Assembly (NCBI GenBank): GCA_934090935.1 | Contig: CAKOKD010000002.1 | Span: forward strand, 140,287-204,286 | DNA: 64,000 nucleotides | Direction: 5' to 3' | Source: an uncultured Bacilli bacterium | GTDB lineage: Bacteria; Bacillota_I; Bacilli_A; RF39; UBA660 | Part shown: in pieces, positions 60,781 to 64,000 of the stretch | Layout: each line of letters opens with the position of its first letter | Position numbering within the stretch: position 1 is the first letter of the stretch | Translations under genes and position numbers: made by a program | The notes under the pieces: model-generated | The model's database searches: none | Told to the model about the DNA's origin: nothing | What the model saw: only the letters and a program-made list of their open reading frames with translations

Positions 60781-61842
60781 ATGTATAATGAAAAACTAAG
60801 AACTAAGCTTTTTTTAGACATGGAAAGTAAAGAAGCATTGCTTTCTGTTTTAAACATAAGTTCTAACAAGTTTGATTATTTATTACATAAAAAGAAAAAC
60901 CTTTATACATCTTTTAAAATAAATAAAAAAAATGGTGGAACAAGAGAGATTTCCGCACCATGCATAGAGCTTAAGAAAATTCAACGAGAATTAAACGAGA
61001 TACTCATAGAAAACTATTCCTTCAATAACAATATCGTTCAAGGATTTAATAGAGGAAATAGTATTAAAACCAATGCTAAAATTCACGAAAATTCAAAATA
61101 TATCATCAATATTGATTTAAAACGTTTCTTTGATACAATTCATTTTGGAAGAGTTAGAGGAATGTTTATGAACAAACCATTTAGTTTTAATAACTACATA
61201 GCAACTAATCTAGCTAAAATCACTTGTTATAACGGAAAACTCCCACAGGGCGCTCCAACAAGTGGAACAATTGCCAATATAATTTGCTATAAATTAGATC
61301 GTGAGTTAAATCATTTATGTTTAACTAACAACTGTAGATACACTAGATATGCTGATGATATAACCATATCGACTACTGCTTTAAGACTTTCTAAAATGAT
61401 TGGAACCATTGACGAATTTGGAATATTTTGTCTTTCAAAGAAAATCATAGATATAATATCCAGTCAAGGATTTACTATAAATGCAAATAAATTAAACATA
61501 AGTTCCATCAATAATCGTCAAGAGGTAACTGGGTTAATTGTAAATAGAAAAACAAACGTAAAGAAAATATATTTAAAAAACTTACGTGCTATGTTGCATA
61601 ACGCCAATAAAAACGGCATTTATTCCGAAGGATGTAAGTATTATCAAGGATCATTTAACGATTTATCAAATAAAACGTATATTGAAAGTCGATTTATAGA
61701 AATGCTAAGAGGAAAGATCGAATTTCTAAAGATGATAAGAGGCATAGATGATAAAGTATATGCAAAATACGCGAAAGAGTTTAATAAATTAGCGAAAAAA
61801 ATCCGCTTTGAAACCGATTATGTCCTTTCGATAGATGATTAA
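60781..61842 (+). CDS. Retron-type reverse transcriptase
   Basis: A 353-residue RT. The catalytic motifs are I-D-L-K-R-F-F-D (residues 111-118) and R-Y-A-D-D (189-193). P-Q-G-A-P-T-S-G (155-162) is the retron/group II form. Two retron-specific signatures are present: N-A-K-I-H in region X (98-102) and V-T-G in region Y (249-251). The enzyme would copy the msd part of the upstream ncRNA to give multicopy single-stranded DNA joined to RNA. Length is typical, with no fused effector domain. The start ATG is about 20 bp after the a2 repeat, with AGGATGAT upstream. Retrons are anti-phage systems that need an effector; none is proven here. Confidence 0.93.
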   Translation: MYNEKLRTKLFLDMESKEALLSVLNISSNKFDYLLHKKKNLYTSFKINKKNGGTREISAPCIELKKIQRELNEILIENYSFNNNIVQGFNRGNSIKTNAKIHENSKYIINIDLKRFFDTIHFGRVRGMFMNKPFSFNNYIATNLAKITCYNGKLPQGAPTSGTIANIICYKLDRELNHLCLTNNCRYTRYADDITISTTALRLSKMIGTIDEFGIFCLSKKIIDIISSQGFTINANKLNISSINNRQEVTGLIVNRKTNVKKIYLKNLRAMLHNANKNGIYSEGCKYYQGSFNDLSNKTYIESRFIEMLRGKIEFLKMIRGIDDKVYAKYAKEFNKLAKKIRFETDYVLSIDD

Positions 61843-61916
61843 AGGGAGACTCATCAAAGATTAATGGTTTTATATTGTTTAAAAATTAAGTATAATATTA
61901 TAAAGGATGTGAGTTT

Positions 61917-62300
61917 ATGGAAAAGAAGAAAACTAATAGCATTTGTATAGTAGGTTTTGTATTATCGTTTGTTTCAAGTGTTGCAGGATTAGTGTTATCA
62001 ATAATTGGTCTAATCCAAGCAAAAAGAGTAGAGGAGGGCGGAAGTGCTCTTGCATTAGCCGGTATTGTAATATCAACTTTAAAAATGATATTCCTAGTAA
62101 TTTTTATCTTCCTCTTCCCTATTATTATGTATTTTATAAGTGGGGTAGTTGACGAGATAGATTACTACTTAAATGACGACTATAATTATGAAAACAAATG
62201 TACATTTGCTTATGATTGCAAATCTTATGATGACGAATACAGTATTTGTAAATATGATAATGAATATGACGATACAGAAAAAATATTATGTGAAAAATAA
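61917..62300 (+). CDS. DUF4190-like two-helix membrane protein
   Basis: A 127-residue protein. Two membrane helices (about 8-34 and 45-72) with a short loop contain S-I-I-G-L-I-Q-A-K-R and G-G-S-A-L-A-L-A-G-I-V-I-S-T, the DUF4190-like pattern. The C-terminal about 45 residues are acidic and rich in Tyr, Asp and Cys (five Cys) and look extracytoplasmic. The start ATG follows AAAGGATGTGAG. It has a -10 TATAAT of its own near 61891 and a terminator, so it is a separate unit 74 bp after the RT gene. Small 2TM proteins act as effectors in some retron types. Here that is only a possibility, as DUF4190 proteins are common in unrelated settings. Confidence 0.75.
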   Translation: MEKKKTNSICIVGFVLSFVSSVAGLVLSIIGLIQAKRVEEGGSALALAGIVISTLKMIFLVIFIFLFPIIMYFISGVVDEIDYYLNDDYNYENKCTFAYDCKSYDDEYSICKYDNEYDDTEKILCEK

Positions 62301-62334
62301 TTAAAGAATTTTAAATTATAAAAAAGAATTAAGC

Positions 62335-62361
62335 TATATAGATTTAACTATATAGTTTTTA
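62335..62361 (+). terminator. Rho-independent terminator
   Basis: CTATATAG, loop ATTTAA, CTATATAG and a T run, 35 bases after the 2TM gene. Confidence 0.8.
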
Positions 62362-62665
62362 TTTGTAGATTTTAATAGCAAATATATCCAAGCGTATATG
62401 AGATTAATAATAATACTTGTAATTAAAGATGGATAACTATAAGGATAATTTTTGAAAATATGGAACTTCATATAATATATATTATGTTAACTTGTATCAT
62501 TTGAATAAATATCTTAATAAGTATACATTTTAATGTTTTTATATTAAATGATATTTATTAGTTTTATATTAGTATTACATTAAAATCATTATGATATCAA
62601 AATGATACATAATTAGTATCTCATATACTCTTCTCTATTCTAAGAATAGATTGGAAGTAGGGCAC
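62362..62665. other. AT-rich noncoding stretch with an inverted repeat
   Basis: Between the terminator of the 2TM gene and that of the XRE gene there is no supported gene. The only structure is a perfect 10-bp inverted repeat, AATAAATATC (62504-62513) against GATATTTATT (62550-62559), and a short palindrome CTATTCTAAGAATAG near 62634-62648. In DNA of this composition these may be chance. Confidence 0.6.
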
Positions 62666-62671
62666 AAAAAA

Positions 62672-62696
62672 AAGAAAAGTGTATTAAACTTTTCTT
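62672..62696 (-). terminator. Rho-independent terminator of the XRE-type gene
   Basis: On the minus strand: AAGAAAAGT, a short loop, ACTTTTCTT, then eight T. It overlaps the last codons of the gene. Confidence 0.85.
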
Positions 62697-63457
62697 GATT
62701 GAATTTCAGCGATTTTTTCGAATACTTCAGCAGCATTTTCTGGATTAATAGCATTATATCCAAGTTCTCTTAATGCTTGAACTCTAACCGTATTTAATTG
62801 TTGAGTACGAGTTAAAACTTCTTCTTTTTTTTCTTCTAAATCTTGGATAAATCTATTTCTAGATTCAATAACTTTTGCCTTACTTGCTCCCCCACTATTA
62901 TATAATGAGAAAGCAGAGTGGATAATTCCTTCAAATATATATTGTTTATCTTCATTAAATCTAAAAACATTTGGAGATGTAAAACCAGTTGCTTTAGAAA
63001 GATATGCAAGCAAATACTTTATCTCAGTAATATTATCCATGCTTTGTAACATATGATAAACATATTGAAGTGCATAGAAATTTTCTTCATGATTAGCATC
63101 ATCAGTAAGCTTTTCCTTTATAAGGAATGTTATATCACTAACAAGTGTTTGTTCTTCTTTTTTTAATCCTTTAAGATCTAGAAAATCATTTTCTCTTGTC
63201 TCTTTAACTCCTTCATTAAGTCTCTCCTCTACTGCTAATAAATAATCAGTATTAACTTTTATTTTAGAAATTGTTTCATCTTCTCCATCTTCTATATCAA
63301 GAAGTTTTAATAACAATAACTTTTTTTCTTTTGGCCATTTATTTAAATTTTCCAATTCTAAATAGTTATATACCATTTGTCTTGAAACTCCTAAATATTT
63401 AGCTAATCTTACTTTTGATATTCCAAGTTCGCTTAATAATTTATTTAACTCTTCCAT
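62684..63457 (-). CDS. XRE-type helix-turn-helix regulator with unknown C-terminal domain
   Basis: A 257-residue cytoplasmic protein. Residues 8-32 form a helix-turn-helix: L-G-I-S-K-V-R-L-A-K-Y-L-G-V-S-R-Q-M-V-Y-N-Y-L. The rest (about 60-257) is helical with no family I recognise; a Lys/Glu coiled-coil lies near 205-230. The start is ATG 63457, after a GAGAAGGGA site; frame extension to 63490 would overlap the promoter. Upstream is a strong promoter with a dyad between -35 and -10, so it is probably autorepressed. The large C-terminal domain could sense a ligand or dimerise. Confidence 0.8.
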   Translation of the reverse strand: MEELNKLLSELGISKVRLAKYLGVSRQMVYNYLELENLNKWPKEKKLLLLKLLDIEDGEDETISKIKVNTDYLLAVEERLNEGVKETRENDFLDLKGLKKEEQTLVSDITFLIKEKLTDDANHEENFYALQYVYHMLQSMDNITEIKYLLAYLSKATGFTSPNVFRFNEDKQYIFEGIIHSAFSLYNSGGASKAKVIESRNRFIQDLEEKKEEVLTRTQQLNTVRVQALRELGYNAINPENAAEVFEKIAEIQSRKV

Positions 63458-63489
63458 TACGTCAAGTCCCTTCTCTATTTTACATATCA

Positions 63490-63519
63490 ATCATAACAAA
63501 TATATTGATAATGTGTCAA
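63490..63519 (-). promoter_or_regulatory. Promoter of the XRE-type gene with overlapping operator-like dyad
   Basis: On the minus strand: TTGACA (63519-63514), an 18-bp spacer, and TATGAT (63495-63490). A dyad, ACAT-t-ATCAAT (63514-63504) against ATTGATATGT (63491-63482), spans the spacer and -10. That is the usual place for an autorepressor site. Confidence 0.75.
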
Positions 63520-63539
63520 GACTTTACATATACTTTAAT

Positions 63540-63569
63540 AAAAAAGATTTAGAAATTGATCTAAATCTT
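63540..63569 (-). terminator. Rho-independent terminator of the right-edge gene
   Basis: On the minus strand: AAGATTTAGA, loop of six, TCTAAATCTT and a T run. Confidence 0.82.
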
Positions 63570-63571
63570 GA

Positions 63572-64000
63572 TTAGAATACACATGTTGTTCCCGATAATG
63601 TTCCACCATTTGGACAATAATATTCGTAGTGGCCACTGCTAGCAGTCCAACTATCTCCAGCTCCTGCCCAGTTACCATTTGAATCAATGTATGACCTTAC
63701 ATTATCACGTGTTCCACCATCACTACAATTGTAAGTACATATAGTTTCTGATCTCCATGAAGCACCATCATGGCAGTTGTGAGGATTATTACATGTTACT
63801 GCAGATACCCATGTTGAACTTGCCGGATAACTTCTTGCATGCATTGAAATCGTACATGTTGAATCTCCTAAATTGTTATTATTTGATAAAACTACAGTTT
63901 GAGCTGTATAAGCTCCTGTACCTGTTGAAACTGATATAGTATATCCATTTGTACATGTTACACTTTCGATATAGTATCTTGAATCCGGTGTTAATGTAAT
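63572..64000 (-). CDS. C-terminal part of a Cys-rich secreted or surface protein
   Basis: The frame is open from the right edge of the window and stops at 63572-63574, so only the last about 142 residues are seen. An ATG at 63844 is internal. The visible part is poor in Lys and rich in Ser, Thr, Gly, Tyr and Cys (about nine Cys), for example C-N-N-P-H-N-C-H-D and C-T-Y-N-C-S-D-G-G. It looks extracellular and disulfide-bonded. The opening C-T-N-G-Y-T-I-S-V-S-T-G and the Y-C-P-N-G-G-T-L-S-G-T-T-C near the end suggest repeated small domains. The family is not identified. Confidence 0.7.
   Translation of the reverse strand: MTLTPDSRYYIESVTCTNGYTISVSTGTGAYTAQTVVLSNNNNLGDSTCTISMHARSYPASSTWVSAVTCNNPHNCHDGASWRSETICTYNCSDGGTRDNVRSYIDSNGNWAGAGDSWTASSGHYEYYCPNGGTLSGTTCVF

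Noticed and set aside
60781..61842. Diversity-generating retroelement, because an RT and a lectin/FGE-fold surface protein are in the same window
   Set aside because: The RT has the retron N-A-x-x-H and V-T-G motifs, no accessory Avd-like gene is near, and I saw no template/variable repeat pair. The FGE-like protein is 26 kb away.
62504..62559. Ends of a mobile element or an attachment site (10-bp inverted repeat)
   Set aside because: The region is very AT-rich, there is no transposase or integrase next to it, and no target-site duplication is visible.
1..64000. Mycoplasma/Spiroplasma genetic code (TGA = Trp)
   Set aside because: Several genes end in TGA at the expected family length (hemW, yqfC, the SpoIIM-like gene) and Trp codons are TGG.

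Overview
The window is AT-rich, gene-dense bacterial chromosome. Spacers are short, Shine-Dalgarno sites are strong (GGAGG/AGGTG) and promoters are of the sigma-A type. Gene content and order are Firmicutes-like: dnaG-rpoD-trmK; rpsU-yqeY; yqfC-yqfD-(vanZ-like)-ybeY-era-yqzL-recO; a 6S-RNA-like gene beside tcdA, with gpsA and rarA. TGA serves as a stop codon (for example after yqfC and hemW) and Trp is TGG, so this is code 11 and not a Mycoplasma code. A short alanyl-tRNA synthetase, many membrane and surface proteins, and isolated relatives of sporulation genes (spoIIM-like, yqfC, yqfD) suggest a small-genome, gut-type uncultured Bacilli lineage (RF39 or Erysipelotrichales-like). That placement is inference from gene content; no rRNA lies in the window.

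Layout. 0-3.1 kb: a 5'-truncated HExxH protein and two type IV pilin-like proteins, one with a Thr-rich linker, two cadherin-like sandwiches and a second membrane anchor. 3.1-13.2 kb: nfo, an orphan rnfC/rnfD-like pair, a TM2 protein, an ftsW-type SEDS protein, frr, a SpoIIM-like protein and mnmA, with two unknown genes on the minus strand. 13.2-15.5 kb: a large Gly-rich surface protein behind a promoter that carries a G8 tract. 15.6-23.2 kb: dnaG, rpoD, trmK, lepA, a protein with tandem Myb-like DNA-binding repeats, and hemW. 23.3-34.7 kb: a cadherin-like surface protein, rpsU, yqeY, a MacB/FtsX-type ABC transporter, a recently truncated copy of its 3' end, a PP2C-like phosphatase, a GNAT-transglutaminase-like fusion, and a second Gly-rich surface protein behind an identical G8 promoter. 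34.7-41.9 kb: the yqfC-to-recO block, then cmk, alaS and mscL. 41.9-51.6 kb: a transglutaminase-like protein, a secreted NlpC/P60-like hydrolase, pyrimidine-nucleoside phosphorylase, a HerA-like ATPase, a 6S-like RNA, tcdA, gpsA, rarA and xerD. 51.6-59.6 kb: two adjacent giant paralogues built from sigma-region-4-like and about 97-residue repeat modules. 59.6-64 kb: a 27-residue Lys/Cys peptide, a ZIP transporter, a retron (ncRNA plus reverse transcriptase), a two-helix DUF4190-like membrane protein, an autoregulated-looking XRE regulator and the end of a Cys-rich surface protein.

How the genes fit together. Most of the window is housekeeping: replication and repair (dnaG, recO, rarA, nfo, xerD), transcription (rpoD, 6S RNA), translation (frr, lepA, alaS, mnmA, era, ybeY, rpsU) and envelope (ftsW, gpsA, mscL). 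The accessory layer is a set of variable surface proteins, probably phase-variable through slippage of G8 tracts in their promoters, and a retron. The points most worth a second look are the retron with no assigned effector, the paired G8 promoters, the sigma-r4-like giant repeat pair, the NADH-loop-less RnfC/RnfD pair, and the ABC-tail fragment whose 13 differences from the parent gene are all synonymous.
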